Shown here one piece after another: positions 55,216 through 64,000 of a DNA stretch of 64,000 nt. Below the pieces are notes generated by a model. That model searched no databases. It was given only the letters and a program-made list of their open reading frames with translations, and was not told the DNA's origin. Every line of letters starts with the position of its first letter. Within the stretch, counting starts at the first letter, position 1. The DNA comes from Candidula unifasciata (taxonomy: Eukaryota > Mollusca > Gastropoda > Stylommatophora > Geomitridae). The stretch lies in the NCBI GenBank assembly GCA_905116865.2, contig CAJHNH020007968.1, positions 129,501 through 193,500 on the forward strand, given 5' to 3'. Both the position numbers and the translations under genes were made by a program.

Positions 55216-58200
55216 GCAATCTCTTTCTTTCACTCTATTGTGTGTATCTCTCTCTCTCTCTTGTATCCTCTTTCTGTCTCCCCCTATCTCTTTCTTTTGT
55301 ACTCTTTCTTGTTCTGTCTTGCTGTCTCATGCTTTCTCTCTCTATTTTGCTGGCATTTATAGACCAATTGGCATGCAGTGGGTGATGCTCTTTCCTGGTA
55401 GTAATTTCAGGCTGGGTGGACCTGGCAGCCCATGACATTTATAAAATAATCTATTTTAGTGCAGATTTGAACCCAAGACCTTTAGGCTGGTAGGCAAGCA
55501 TCTGATGGAACTTGAGTCCATGCATTTCTTACTGTACACCTTCTCATTGACTGATGACCATGTGACTTACGACCACCAGCATTTACAACCACCAAGAACA
55601 ACAAAAAAGTTGTAATTTGAGGCTGTATTTTTGTTTGCCTACAGTAATATACATATTATCTTTTTTTTTCTCCCCTTGTGGGTTCTGGGGCCCTATTAAA
55701 TGGAAAACAAGAATAGACCCACTGCCTACCCAAAAGCATGTCGTAAGAGTCGACTAATTTGGAGTTTGCTTCAAATTCGGAGTGCATCTGTCTGAGAGGC
55801 AAGGAACCAACAGTCTGCATACAAATGAGTCAGATCTGTAAAACAGATGCACACTCAGGTTCTGGAACAGCAATGCAGTCCAAAAGAGGATGAACAACCA
55901 GAACTTTCCGCCAGAGTTTATAGCTGGTGAACGCGAAGAAGCAGAACCTATTTTTTTCCACATTGTTTAACAAAAAATCCTATGTACATAAATTGCATTT
56001 TTGTGTTTTATGCACAATTTTCATAATCCGTTTGAATTAAAATATTGTTGACAAATATAAATTTGACTAAACGACAAGTTCGACCTATGACCTGTTAGTT
56101 GGAACGGAGCTCAGTCGTACGTTGAGCCTTATATTGAGCTAATCAGTAAGATAACCTGTTAGCCAATGCTGTTGTGAATTGTTTTGTGAATGTTTTTAGG
56201 GGCCATGGAGGCTAGGCAGCTACATGCTCACCTGCTGGCTCACCTGAAGATCTTGCTCTCAAATGCGCATCAAGTCATACCTAAAAAAATGGTTTTGGCC
56301 CCGAGTCAACCCAGCCTAAAATAGTTACTAGGTCCTGGACAGTAAAAACAACCATTGAGATGTTAACCTCATCACCCATCAGGTGCCATTGGGTCCATGA
56401 AAATATCTTTACTTAACATTTCAAAAAAATAAACTTTTGTTTGTGTATGTGTGTGTGTGATGTATAATAATATAAATAATATTTATATTTGTCAGTGTCA
56501 TTGAAATCCCTTCTGCCTTTTGTTTCCAGTTGCCATATAGGATTATCAACACAGAAGAAGATACGCCTGCCGATGTTAACAGTATGGGTGAAACGACGAC
56601 GCACAGTAAAAGAGGGAGAAAGCTTGTGGTGAAGAAAGAGGGCGAGGGTAAGCGTAAGAAGCATTTAAATTGTGTACTACAGAATTTCTATGATCTGATA
56701 CCATACTCGGGTTTTATATTGAAGACCATTCATCAGTAAAATACTGTCAGATTGACTGCACTTTATGGTCGCTATGGAAACCAAAATAAACAATGGCCAT
56801 ATTGAATATCTTGGGAATGGTCTATAACTTTTGTATGGCAAGCTAGATTTTCCTAGAGGCTCAATTTTTATTTGTTGTTGTTCTATATGTGTACATTCAT
56901 GTGGGGGGGGGGGGGGGCTGCCTCCGCAGCAGCCAGGTGTTATTGTTTACATTTGCTGTCCATTTAGAGGCATGCTGAAAAGTACATACACCACTCTGTT
57001 GGTACATGAACCCACTCTTTGTCAGGTTTTTGAGCCCACTCTTCACCAGATTTTATCTCCTCAAGTAAATACACTAGTTGTGTACCTCCCGGCATGAAGG
57101 CTTGACCCATCCACCCTCTTTTTTTTAACCTGCTGCTTTTTTTTCATGTGAGAGATGGGTGTTTAGAAGGGCTGAATGTAAGCTGGGCCTGCGTGCCCAA
57201 CTTGTGACCCTTTAAAAATAAAGTTCATTTTTTCGTTCATCGTAATCTCACTGTGAGTGAATATTGTGTGTCAACGTTGATTCGCAGATAGGCACGAGCT
57301 TGTCAAATTTGTATTGTTGTCTTCCGCGGTTGAAAAATCAACAACCTGCCTGCTGTATTCTTTATGTAGCCAAGCTCAGTGTGTGTGGCCTCATTGTATA
57401 TCAGGTTCATCCTCTCAGTCTGCTTATGGCGGAGAGTCAGAATTGCTGTAGGGCAGGGCTGTTCAACTGGCGGTCAGTTAAAGCCTAGCAAGTGGCCCAC
57501 GGGTCATATCTGTTGTATTGTAGAAAGATCTTTCCCTGCTGGGGCTCTGGCCCATAATCATCCCCATTTGCAGCACGTTGGCCTCTTAGTTGAATAGCCC
57601 TGCTCAAGGGTCCTGAAACACAGAAAGGACCAGATCCTGAATTAAAATGCCTAGGTGGCGCTGCTTACAGTTTGTTGCCGCCATCACTCTTATCACAGTC
57701 ATGCCCTAGTTGGTTCTCATAACTTTGTCTCTGTGCTAATGGGTTAATATCTTTGCCTGTCGATACAATAAAATATGGGCACGTGACACTGTCCTCCCTT
57801 TCCCGGTCGTGATCTGCTTACCAGTGATTGTCACAGTGTGAGCATTGAAATGGATAAACAAATTTGCCCTGATGATAAACAAACACATAAAGGGGACATG
57901 ACACTGTCCTTCTCTGTCCTGTGATCTGTTTGCCACTGACTTTCACCATGGGAGCGTGGAAGCAAAGGTTAAAATCTTTGCCCTGATGACACACATGGGA
58001 ACATGGATCTGTCCTCCCCTCTCGTGATCTGCTTGCCAGTGATTCTCACAATGTGAGCTTTGAAAGGGTTAACATCTTTGCCTCAGCTGTTTGTTACTAT
58101 GTTTCAGAAATCAGTCCTAGTGGCACAAGCAGTGGTGCTCTCACGGCCGTTGGTAAAAGGCGAAAGAAAATTATCAGCTTCGGTGGGAATGCAGACTCAG

Positions 58201-60161
58201 AGCTGGCACCATACAGAGACAAGATTCCTGATGCTGAATTAAACATGATAAAGGAGACAGTTGTGAAAACAGAAGACCCTGATGAAACAGCAGGAGAAGC
58301 TTCAAGTAAGCTGAGAGGTCATGCAGGTATAGGATCGGAAAAACCCATGGATTGTCATATCATGACTGTGGAGTATAACATCACTCAAAATGATTACAGT
58401 GTGGTTCTGTACAATGGAGAGGACAGCAAAAATTCAGAGCCGGAACATTCTGTTACTGAAAGAAGCGGTCAAGGGTCAGCCAGGGGGAGAGACTCAAAGA
58501 CCAAGGCAGCAGCTCATCGGCCGAATGTAAGAAAAAAGTCTAAGAAAATAACTGTGAAAAAGAAATCTCACATATGTGATATATGTGGTAAAGGATTTAC
58601 TGAAAAGGGGAACTTGAAAACCCACAAGAAGCTGCATGCAAAAGGTCGGAATTACAAGTGTGATCTCTGTGATATGTGCTTTCTGGACAAAGCTAAGCTG
58701 AAGAAGCACACCAACTCGCATACAGGAGAGAAGCCTTATCGCTGTGATATTTGCAATGCAGGGTTTAATGTGATGTGGAACCTGAAAACCCACAAGAGAA
58801 TGCATACAGGAGAAAAGCCTTACAAGTGTGAGATATGTGGGGCCAGTTTCTCCGTGAGCAGTACGCTGACCACACACAGGAGGACGCACACAGGAGAAAA
58901 GCCGTACAAGTGTGACGTCTGTGGTTCTGGGTTCACCCACAGCAGCACGTTGAAGACCCACAAGCGGATCCATGTGGGAGATCGGCCTTACAGGTGCGAC
59001 ATCTGTGGCATGGAATTTTATGCTAGTAGTGGGTTGAAGAAGCACAAAGTAACGCATTCGGGGGAGAAACCGTTCAAATGTGATTTTTGCGATGTATGTT
59101 TTACACAGAGCAGTGCACTGAAGACGCACAAGCTGATGCACACGGGTGAATACCCTTTCAAATGTCACATCTGCGGTTTGGGTTTCGCTCACACCAGTAC
59201 GTTAAACGCGCACATGGTGGTACACACAGGGGAAAAGCCATACAAGTGTGACATTTGTGACGCAGGATTCACTCTGAAAGGCACCTTGAAGAAACACAAA
59301 AGGAAGCATACAGGTGAGAAACCGTACCGGTGTGAAGTGTGCGGTGCAGGTTTCAATGAGAAATGGGACCTGAAGACACACAGCCGGACACACACGGGAG
59401 AAAAACCGTTCAAGTGTGAGGTCTGTGATAAAAGCTTCACCGTCAGCTGTGGGTTGAAGACGCACATGAGCAAGCACACAGGAAAGAAACCCTTCAGATG
59501 TGATATCTGTGGTATTGGCTTCACTCAAAGTTTTTCCCTGAAAAAGCACAAGAGAAAACAGGTCGGAGAGCCCCCTTGTGAATGTAATATTTGCGGGGAG
59601 GAGTTCACTCACTACTGTGTGTTAAAACAGCACAAAAAAACACATAAAGTCGTTAAAACATACAAGTGTGATGTATGTATGTTGGATTTTTCTGACAGCG
59701 CCACGCTGAAGAAACACAAACGGACTCACGTAACAGAGAAGACATATATCTGTGACGTGTGTGGTTTAGAAATGAGAGAGAAGCGTGGGTTGAAGGAACA
59801 TAAAAAGACACACATAGCAGACAAGTACTTCAGGTGTGATATTTGTAGTGTGAGGTTTTTGAAAAATGACACTCTGAAAGCTCATATGAGGATACATACA
59901 GGAGAGAAGCCATTTAAATGTGATGTCTGCGGAGTGGGTTTCACTCAGAATAGTGCTTTAAAGACACACGCGAGAATACATACAGGAGAAAGGCCATATG
60001 GGTGTGATTTATGTGGCATGGATTTCACACATAGCAGTACTTTAAAGAAACATATAAGAATTCACACAGGTGAGAAGCCTTATGTTTGTGACGAGTGTGG
60101 TCTGGACTTTATCGATAGTTTCTCTTTGAAAAAGCACAAAAGAAAGCATGTTGATGATTAA
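50376..60161 (+). CDS. Multi-exon C2H2 zinc-finger protein, 19 fingers
   Basis: Exons: 50376-50466, 51809(or 51812)-51880, 53249-53311, 54675-54743, 56530-56647, 58108-60161, all in consistent phase. At least one 5' exon with the start codon is missing (phase-2 entry at 50376). The small exons encode acidic, Ser/Thr-rich sequence with VKQEVDDQ, IKMEMDDE, IKEEVDDE; the last exon adds VKTEDPDE, a basic stretch and 19 tandem fingers with TGEKP-type linkers, ending at TAA 60159-60161. Such proteins are sequence-specific DNA-binding nuclear factors. No orthologue is claimed; lineage-expanded ZNF genes rarely have one-to-one names. Confidence 0.88.
50870..51020 (+). repeat. SINE-like repeat B, partial
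   Basis: AACAATAGATCCATGACCCG, ACAAGTATGTTGTTAAAAGT, GGTGCAGATATTGCAGCCTG, ATAAACCACAGTAAAACATG. Confidence 0.6.
51065..51440 (-). repeat. SINE-like repeat A followed by TTC-rich tract
   Basis: Inverted copy 51070-51325 (CATTCACTCGCTTTGAAAGT to CACAACAGGGCCTTG), then CTTCTTTTTCTTCCTCTTCT-type sequence to 51440. Confidence 0.7.
51809..51880 (+). CDS. ZNF gene, exon b (VKQE motif), NAGNAG acceptor
   Basis: Encodes (Q)ASQSSETAVPLLIVTVKQEV then DDQ before GTACAT. The acceptor TTAGCAG|GCA offers two AGs three bases apart, so a single Gln can be included or skipped without frame change. Confidence 0.8.
52276..52478. mobile_element. SPIN-like hAT non-autonomous element
   Basis: Starts CAGTGGCTCTCAACCTTCCT, AATGCCACGACCCTTTGATA, CAGTTCCTTATGTTGTGCTG, and ends CCCTCAAAGGGGTCGC...GTTGAGAACCGCTG. 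This matches, by memory, the hAT family SPIN (CAGTGGTTCTCAACCTTCCT... GGTTGAGAACCGCTG) over nearly its whole length; the middle contains an expanded C run of about 18. The right flank TTCTAGAG fits the hAT preference nTCTAGAn; the left flank (AATACCTG) does not match it. Confidence 0.85.
52590..53195 (+). pseudogene. LINE RT C-terminal fragment
   Basis: LTLKNVKTEILVISKKRIVP, KCVINVKDVILGQVQKFKYL, GTWITSDRRCITEIKN in one frame; later GLTEES/LRRILRIPWTEKQTKS-like and EHVVTTEKICE. Same subfamily as 8780-8975, several frameshifts. Confidence 0.8.
53249..53311 (+). CDS. ZNF gene, exon c (IKME motif)
   Basis: TTGTACAG acceptor, GTATTT donor, 63 nt: DTSDSDIADETITIKMEMDDE. Codon-boundary exon ending in the same K-x-E-x-D-D-E pattern as exons b and d. 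Confidence 0.8.
53455..53705 (+). repeat. SINE-like repeat A with poly-G, 3'-truncated
   Basis: CCCCGGTTGGGGGGG..., then CACCCATTGCTTTCCTAATA, AGACTAGGAACCAACAGTCT, to GGATGAACAACCAGAAG. Confidence 0.7.
53800..54010 (-). repeat. SINE C with short tandem expansion
   Basis: GGGCATATGGTGCTAGACTG, a run of ATAGACCAATCTC-like units (53815-53925), then ACCTTGTATCCATTTTAGGC and TGGGTCAACCTGTGAGC. Confidence 0.6.
54275..54590 (+). pseudogene. LINE ORF2 extreme C-terminus with C2H2 finger
   Basis: One frame reads GKRSQGGQKKRYKDILKTAL then NSFGINT; from 54400 another piece ends CLHCSRTFQAHIGLHSHLHT. 'GKRSRGGQKKRYKD.LK..L..F.I' and a terminal C-x2-C-x12-H-x3/4-H finger are hallmarks of a widespread LINE ORF2 tail. 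It should not be taken for an exon of the host zinc-finger gene, although it lies in its intron. Confidence 0.85.
54675..54743 (+). CDS. ZNF gene, exon d (IKEE motif)
   Basis: CCTGTAG acceptor, GTGAGT donor, 69 nt: NTDDAEGEGGSVVDSIKEEV then DDE. Codon-boundary exon. Confidence 0.82.
54885..55065 (+). pseudogene. LINE tail (GKRGR.LPA family)
   Basis: EGMVLGKRGRDLPA..KWAQDMSDT and RPKLCKGPAR, matching the minus-strand copy at 16085-16620, followed by (GAT)n. Confidence 0.6.
55140..55350. repeat. (CT)n microsatellite and CT-rich tract
   Basis: CTCTCTCT runs from 55143 to about 55215, then CT-rich to about 55350. Frames through it are artefacts. Confidence 0.95.
55355..55515 (-). repeat. SINE C
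   Basis: TTTATAGACCAATTGGCATG, TTCAGGCTGGGTGGACCTGG, GATTTGAACCCAAGACCTTT (box B complement), AGGCTGGTAGGCAAGCATCT (head). Confidence 0.75.
55670..55955 (+). repeat. SINE-like repeat A
   Basis: Forward copy CCTTGTGGGTTCTGGGGCCC to GGTGAACGCGAAGAAGCAG. Confidence 0.8.
56205..56415 (+). repeat. SINE C
   Basis: GGCAGCTACATGCTCACCTG (head), CCCCGAGTCAACCCAGCCTA, AGTTACTAGGTCCTGGACAG, CTCATCACCCATCAGGTGCC. Confidence 0.75.
56530..56647 (+). CDS. ZNF gene, exon e
   Basis: TTTCCAG acceptor, GTAAGC donor. LPYRIINTEEDTPADVNSMG then ETTTHSKRGRKLVVKKEGE; one base carries over to make Glu with exon f. The KRGRK/KK basic cluster may act as a nuclear localisation signal. Confidence 0.82.
56650..57450. 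other. ZNF intron, unclassified with a poly-G run
   Basis: A run of about 15 G at 56903-56917 and T runs near 57120; no coding content recognised. Confidence 0.45.
57452..57604. mobile_element. hAT-like MITE, copy 2, both ends intact
   Basis: CAGGGCTGTTCAACTGGCGG at the left; ...TTAGTTGAATAGCCCTG at the right is its inverted repeat. 153 bp. The body has TAGCAAGTGGCCCACGGGTC, AGAAAGATCTTTCCCTGCTG, GCACGTTGGCCTC. Matches 31376-31553 and 62676-62843. Confidence 0.8.
57735..58090 (+). repeat. About 115-bp minisatellite x 3 before the finger exon
   Basis: GTTAATATCTTTGCCTG / GTTAAAATCTTTGCCCTGAT / GTTAACATCTTTGCCTCAG mark successive units, each with GACACTGTCCT-like, GTGATCTG(C/T)TTGCCA, TCACA.TG.GAGC. 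The last unit runs to within 20 bp of the exon f acceptor. Confidence 0.8.
58108..60161 (+). CDS. ZNF gene, last exon: 19 C2H2 fingers
   Basis: ATGTTTCAG acceptor at 58099-58107; the upstream part of the open frame is intron. Begins (E)ISPSGTSSGALTAVGKRRKK, then a region with IKETVVKTEDPDE and a basic RKKSKKITVKKK run just before the first finger (HICDICGKGFTEKGNLKTHK). Nineteen fingers follow, mostly C-x2-C-x12-H-x3-H with TGEKP(Y/F) linkers. Finger 12 (FRCDICGIGFTQSFSLKKH) ends KRKQ, so its last His is Gln, and it is followed by an atypical VGEPPCEC linker. Fingers 13-16 have non-canonical linkers (KVVKT, VTEKT, IADKY). Stop TAA. Confidence 0.95.
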
Positions 60162-60459
60162 ATTCCTGGCATGTTTTTTTAATTTTGGTAAAGGGTTAAT
60201 GCGAATCATTTACTCTCAATTATTGACAAAGTCAATCGAGGCATGTGCAGTTAAATGTGACCGAACATTTCTTAGGACATCATGAACCAGGAAGAGAAGA
60301 AACAACTGACATTCTTTTTAATGTGAACTGTGTGTGTTACCTCATAGGCAGTGTTATTTTTTGGAAACTGAAAGGTTTTCTGCATCAGCAGCAAGCTGCA
60401 GTTCTGGTGTGGGACTGTTGGTGTTGGTACATCTGACAACAGCCTTATGCATCTACTTT

Positions 60460-60725
60460 GCAGGGACAGTTTTACAGATCTGGTTTGTTAGTTGCTGACT
60501 GTTGGCTCCTTGCCTTTCAGGCAGATACACTCCGACTTCAAAGGAAACCCCTCATTAGTCAACTCTTACATGCTTGTTAGGGAGGCAGTGGGTTAGAAAG
60601 ACAGTGGGTTAGAGAGGCAGTGTGTTAGGGAGGCAGTTGGTTAGGGAGGCGGCTAGTTAGGGAGGCAGTGGGTCTACCTCCCCCCCCCCCCGCCCCCCAT
60701 AATAAACCTGACCCACACAGGGAGT
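60460..60725 (-). repeat. SINE-like repeat A, expanded
   Basis: CAGATCTGGTTTGTTAG, GTTGGCTCCTTGCCTTTCAG, CTTACATGCTTGTTAGGGAG; the GGTTAGGGAGGCAGT part is repeated five times (60580-60675), then a C run. Confidence 0.7.
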
Positions 60726-60889
60726 ATTTATTTCTTTATTTTAGGCTTTAAAAAAAATTAAAGGTTGTCTTAGGATAATATGGCATACTGTCTATAAGCC
60801 AGTCTCTTGATATGTTCAGATACTGGAGAAAGCCAGTAATATTTCCTGTTTTTAGTCTGTGTCATTGCAGCTCTTCATCTATCAGAATT

Positions 60890-61400
60890 GCCGCTCCAGC
60901 TAGGTATTTTTTTTTTACCTCCAAGCAGCAGCGAATGTCCTGTTAGGTGAAAACTGTAATTTTGTGACATAAGATAATGTTACCTGTCCGTGCCTGGGGA
61001 CTATGGACATGTGCCGCTGGCTTTGGGAACAGCATCTGCTGTAACTGCAAAGTCTGATGTGGGAGTGGCAGTCTCTGTTACACGGGATACACACAGAAAT
61101 AGATACTCCCTCGCTATGAGGTTGATTTTCTCTCTGGCCTCTCCTCTCTGTAGCTTGCTGCTTTTGGTTTCTTTCAAAATGTGACAACCCGTCTTTCACC
61201 ATAGTAGATCTGCAGCTGATTTTTTCCAAGTCTCTGCCTATTTTGGTATCTGTCAGGTCACGTTTGCATATGTCTTTATAATGTAGCTTTGGCCTTCCTG
61301 TAGATCTGTTCCCTGTTTCCAGTTCACCATACAGGAGGTCCTTTGGAGTATGACTATCTTCCATTGTGACATAAGATTTAATAAATGAACGTATGTGTTT
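60890..61400 (-). pseudogene. LINE tail (TGRPKLHYKD family)
   Basis: Minus-strand frame: ELETGNRSTGRPKLHYKDIC, KRDLTDTKIGRDLEKISCRS, QKQQATERRGQRENQP. A second copy is at 62895-63290. Confidence 0.75.
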
Positions 61401-61493
61401 TTGCTTTTGTGTTTGTTTAGCTGTGAGGTGGGCAGCTAACAATGTTTTCCTCTTTTGGTGGGCCACAGGTGTAAAGGTTGAGAAACACTGATT
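61395..61493 (-). mobile_element. hAT-type element end
   Basis: The minus strand starts at 61493 with CAGTGTTTCTCAACCTTTAC, then GTGGCCCACCAAAAGAGG and GCTGCCCACCTCACAGC. Same family as 26704-26835; the other terminus was not found. Confidence 0.6.
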
Positions 61494-61514
61494 TAAATGA
61501 CATTAAAAATTATG

Positions 61515-61740
61515 GTCTACGTCTGTGGCTTAGGCGTTGCGAACGCGTTTTGAAATGCTGAGGTGCCGGGTTCGATCCCAGCTGCGGGCTTTGCACTGGT
61601 TTCGACAGTGGTATCGAGAAGCCGACCGTCCAGAAAGCAGTGGCAAACTATTGAACATAAACTTGCCTAGTAAAACCACAACAGCTAACAAATGCTGGGG
61701 TTGGATCTGCAACGTCCTATAAAGGATACACAACTAAATA
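61515..61740 (+). repeat. tRNA-derived SINE D
   Basis: TCTGTGGCTTAGGCGTTGCG (box A) and GCCGGGTTCGATCCCAGCTG (perfect box B GGTTCGATCC), then AAAGCAGTGGCAAACTATTG, TAAAACCACAACAGCTAACA, TGCTGGGGTTGGATCTGCAA and TATAAAGGATACACAACTAA. Not a functional tRNA gene: no acceptor-stem pairing with a 3' partner. Confidence 0.8.
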
Positions 61741-62340
61741 TTACGACCGCCTTCCTGGACCTCTGGTTCACAGCTGACCACAAGATACATTCTCATCTTT
61801 CCTTCTTGGTCTTTTCGACCCTGGGCATTCCCTGCCGTAGGTAATTTTTGCCTGGGCATTCCCTGCCCAACTTGTTCTGACCTTGAACTACCTCTAAAAT
61901 CGGGGTCATCACAGACCTAGTGGCTTGTTTGCATGTTGTGATAAGAACAATGTCTTGCAAAGGAGCTGCATGATGTTGGCAGTACACTGGCAGTGATGTA
62001 GGCATCCCAGCCATAGATTTATATATGTTTATTCATTTTTATTACAGCCATGGATTTATATATTTATTAATCTTCGTTGAAGTTGGATTTTTTTTTTTTT
62101 AAATAGTTACCGTTTGCTTCATTTTTTTTAAATGAAAGCAAGGTGTTTTGAGTTCTATTTTGATTAATTTGACACAGCTTGGCCATTTAGTGCCATACGT
62201 TTGAGAGATAATTTGCCTGTTTACTGCACTTGTTATATTGTGTGGCTTAGAATTAGCCAGGACGGTTAACAATTTCCTGATTGTGGAGTACTAGTGTTCG
62301 GTCTCTGTGGTAGATGATTTAAAAAAAGATTTTTAAAAAT
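61741..62340. other. Unclassified DNA
   Basis: CCTGGGCATTCCCTGCC occurs twice (about 61822 and 61851). T run near 62090. Nothing else recognised. Confidence 0.4.
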
Positions 62341-62534
62341 GGTTTTTAGACAGAGGTGCGAGAGTCACACCGTGGAAGAGATGGGGGTGGGGGAGCCTCA
62401 CCACGTAATGGTACTCTGTAGTCAAACTTGGAGACGGCACTGCATTTTTTATTTGTTATTTTATAACAATTTGTGAGTACATTTGTGAATGTTTGCAAAA
62501 TTTGGCTCGGTTGTTGGGAATGTGCTTTATAATT

Positions 62535-62700
62535 TCCCTTTGAAGTCGGAGTGCATCTGCCCAAGGGTAAGGAACAACCAGCTGCACACAAAGAAGCCGG
62601 TAAAAGGGATGTGCAGATTGCCTAGTAAACTACAAACAGCCAAACAAATGCTGGGTTTGGTTTGCAGTGACCGCTAAAGAGGGTTGTTAAACTGGCAGCC
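62535..62700 (+). repeat. Repeat A fragment followed by SINE D tail
   Basis: GAAGTCGGAGTGCATCTGCC to AAAGGGATGTGCAGAT is repeat A; TTGCCTAGTAAACTACAAAC, AGCCAAACAAATGCTGGGTT matches the tail of SINE D. Confidence 0.6.
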
Positions 62701-62850
62701 TGCTGGCTTAACCTGGTCTGCAGAGGTCTTGCAAGTGGCCCTAGGATCACTGCCAGGTGTATTGTTTTAATGATCTTTCTATGCTGGGGCTGGGGTCGCT
62801 GGCCTGTGAACATCCTGATTATCAACATGTTGGCCCCTGATTAAACGTAA
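62676..62850. mobile_element. hAT-like MITE, copy 3
   Basis: AGAGGGTTGTTAAACTGGCA, TGCAAGTGGCCC, AATGATCTTTCTATGCTGGG, ACATGTTGGCCCCTGATTAA; colinear with 57452-57604, ends degraded. Confidence 0.65.
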
Positions 62851-62894
62851 TTGAAAAATAAAGGATACACTAACTAAATAGTAGTAGGCACCTC

Positions 62895-63290
62895 CTTAGT
62901 TCCCTAGGGACCATGGTGCTGCAAAACTCGTTTTGGAAACAGTATCTGCTCTGACTCTAAAGTCCTGTCTACATAAATATATTGAAACTCTTTTATACTG
63001 AGTATGGATTTTCTTTCAAACATCTCCTCTCTGTAGCCTGCTGCACTTGGCCTCTAGCAAAGTGTGATAGTCCGTCTTTCACTGTCTGCCTCCAGGGGAG
63101 TTGGTCTTCAGCCAGTCTCTCCCAAGTGTCTGTGTCAGTGTTGGTATCCTTCAGGTCATGTTTACATATGTCTTTATAGCATATCTTTAGCTTTCCTGCA
63201 GATCTTTCCCCCACTTTCCTGTTCACAATGAGGAGACCCTTTGGAATACGATCAAACTCCGTTCAGGAGGTGTATCCCAACCAGCGCAGG
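62895..63290 (-). pseudogene. LINE tail (GKLKICYKD family)
   Basis: Minus-strand frame NRKVGERSAGKLKICYKDIC, KHDLKDTNTDTDTWERLAED, QVQQATERR. Same subfamily as 60890-61400. Confidence 0.75.
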
Positions 63291-63354
63291 CATCTTTGCT
63301 TCAGAAGAAAGTACATTGTTGGCAGCAAACTAACAGTTGTTCATACATAATTTT

Positions 63355-63640
63355 CTCCGTGTGGGTTCCGGGTCCCCATTGTTGGGAGAACAAGAATAGA
63401 CCCACTGCTTGCTCAAAAAGCATGTTGTAGAAGTCGATTAATTGGGGTCTTCCTTCAAAGTTGGAGTACATCTGCCTGAGAGGCAAGGAACCAGTAGTCT
63501 GTATGTAAATTAGTTAGACCCGTGAAATGGATGTGCACACACCACTCAGTTTCTGGAACAGAAAGTCCAGAAGTGGACGAGTGACCAGAACTTTCTGCTG
63601 GAGTTTGCAGCGGTGAACGGTAAGAGGAAGAAAAAGAATA
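63355..63640 (+). repeat. SINE-like repeat A
   Basis: Forward copy CCGTGTGGGTTCCGGGTCCC to GTAAGAGGAAGAAAAAGAA. Confidence 0.8.
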
Positions 63641-63779
63641 CATAATTTGTTAGCTTCTTCATGTGAATTATCTCACTGCTGTTTGTTTGATATTTTTTTC
63701 ATTTCCTTATGTGTTTTTTTTTTTTTACTAATCTGTTTTTTATTTTGTTTGTTTTAATTGTCTGAATTATTTATCATCA

Positions 63780-64000
63780 TCTTCTTGAGCATTTGAGCCC
63801 TTGTTATATTGCTGCAGATATCACCCGCCTCCATTCATCTCTCTGCTTGACCTTCTCTTTCCAGTTGGTGACATCCACTGTTTGTAGGTCGTCTTGAAAT
63901 TATTTTCTCTTTCCAGTTGGTGACATTCACTGTTTGTAGGTCTGTCTTGATATTATCTTCTTGTAGGTCTGTCTTGATATTATCTCTCCGTAATCTTCTT
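63780..64000 (-). pseudogene. Probable LINE tail with local duplication, cut by window end
   Basis: CTCTTTCCAGTTGGTGACAT then CCACTGTTTGTAGGTC is duplicated (63855-63900 and 63907-63945), and TTGTAGGTCTGTCTTGATAT occurs twice more. The style matches antisense LINE tails of this window, but no clear peptide motif remains. Confidence 0.4.

Noticed and set aside
58494..59192. 232-codon minus-strand frame
   Set aside because: Shadow of the zinc-finger exon; its periodicity simply mirrors the finger repeats.
61515..61590. Functional tRNA gene
   Set aside because: Boxes A and B are good, but the acceptor stem does not close and the sequence runs on as a SINE body.

Overview
This is animal nuclear DNA, probably from a lophotrochozoan invertebrate and perhaps a mollusc. 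Genes are split into short exons with GT-AG introns, no operons are visible, and the sequence is crowded with SINE-like repeats, LINE tails, a Penelope-like fragment, hAT and other inverted-repeat elements, triplet microsatellites and minisatellites. The FLOT2 start (MGNI rather than vertebrate MGNC) is of the invertebrate type. I cannot name the species.

Three host genes are visible. (1) FLOT2 (flotillin-2), minus strand, about 1.8-6.7 kb: the first three coding exons; the rest lies beyond the left edge. (2) PPP4C (catalytic subunit of protein phosphatase 4), plus strand, 12.5-31.7 kb: eight coding exons that join in frame to 306 codons, with introns full of mobile elements and tandem arrays. 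(3) A C2H2 zinc-finger gene, plus strand, about 50.4-60.2 kb: small acidic exons that repeatedly encode a hydrophobic-K-x-E motif, then one large exon with 19 zinc fingers.

Between PPP4C and the zinc-finger gene (31.7-50 kb) lies repeat-rich DNA. It contains a nearly intact non-LTR retrotransposon with a restriction-like endonuclease (RLE), from 39.4 to about 45 kb. Its endonuclease domain is split by a 1,975 bp insertion flanked by a 12-bp target-site duplication. The insertion is itself a retroelement that encodes only a Gag-like ORF1 (zinc knuckles plus coiled coil) and no reverse transcriptase.

The most unusual features are: (a) PPP4C minisatellites that appear to have grown out of exon edges, so repeat units carry copies of exon 3's end with its splice donor, exon 3's start, or exon 5's start; (b) PPP4C exon 7, whose conserved 5' end is replaced by an antisense LINE tail abutting the exon, yet the reading frame survives; (c) the Gag-only retroelement nested in the RLE element; (d) a short hAT element strongly resembling the SPIN family known for horizontal transfer; (e) serial exons in the zinc-finger gene each ending in a SUMO-consensus-like acidic motif.

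All assignments come from reading the sequence and from remembered family knowledge. Repeat family letters (A, B, C...) are my own labels, and repeat boundaries are approximate to within about 5-20 bases.
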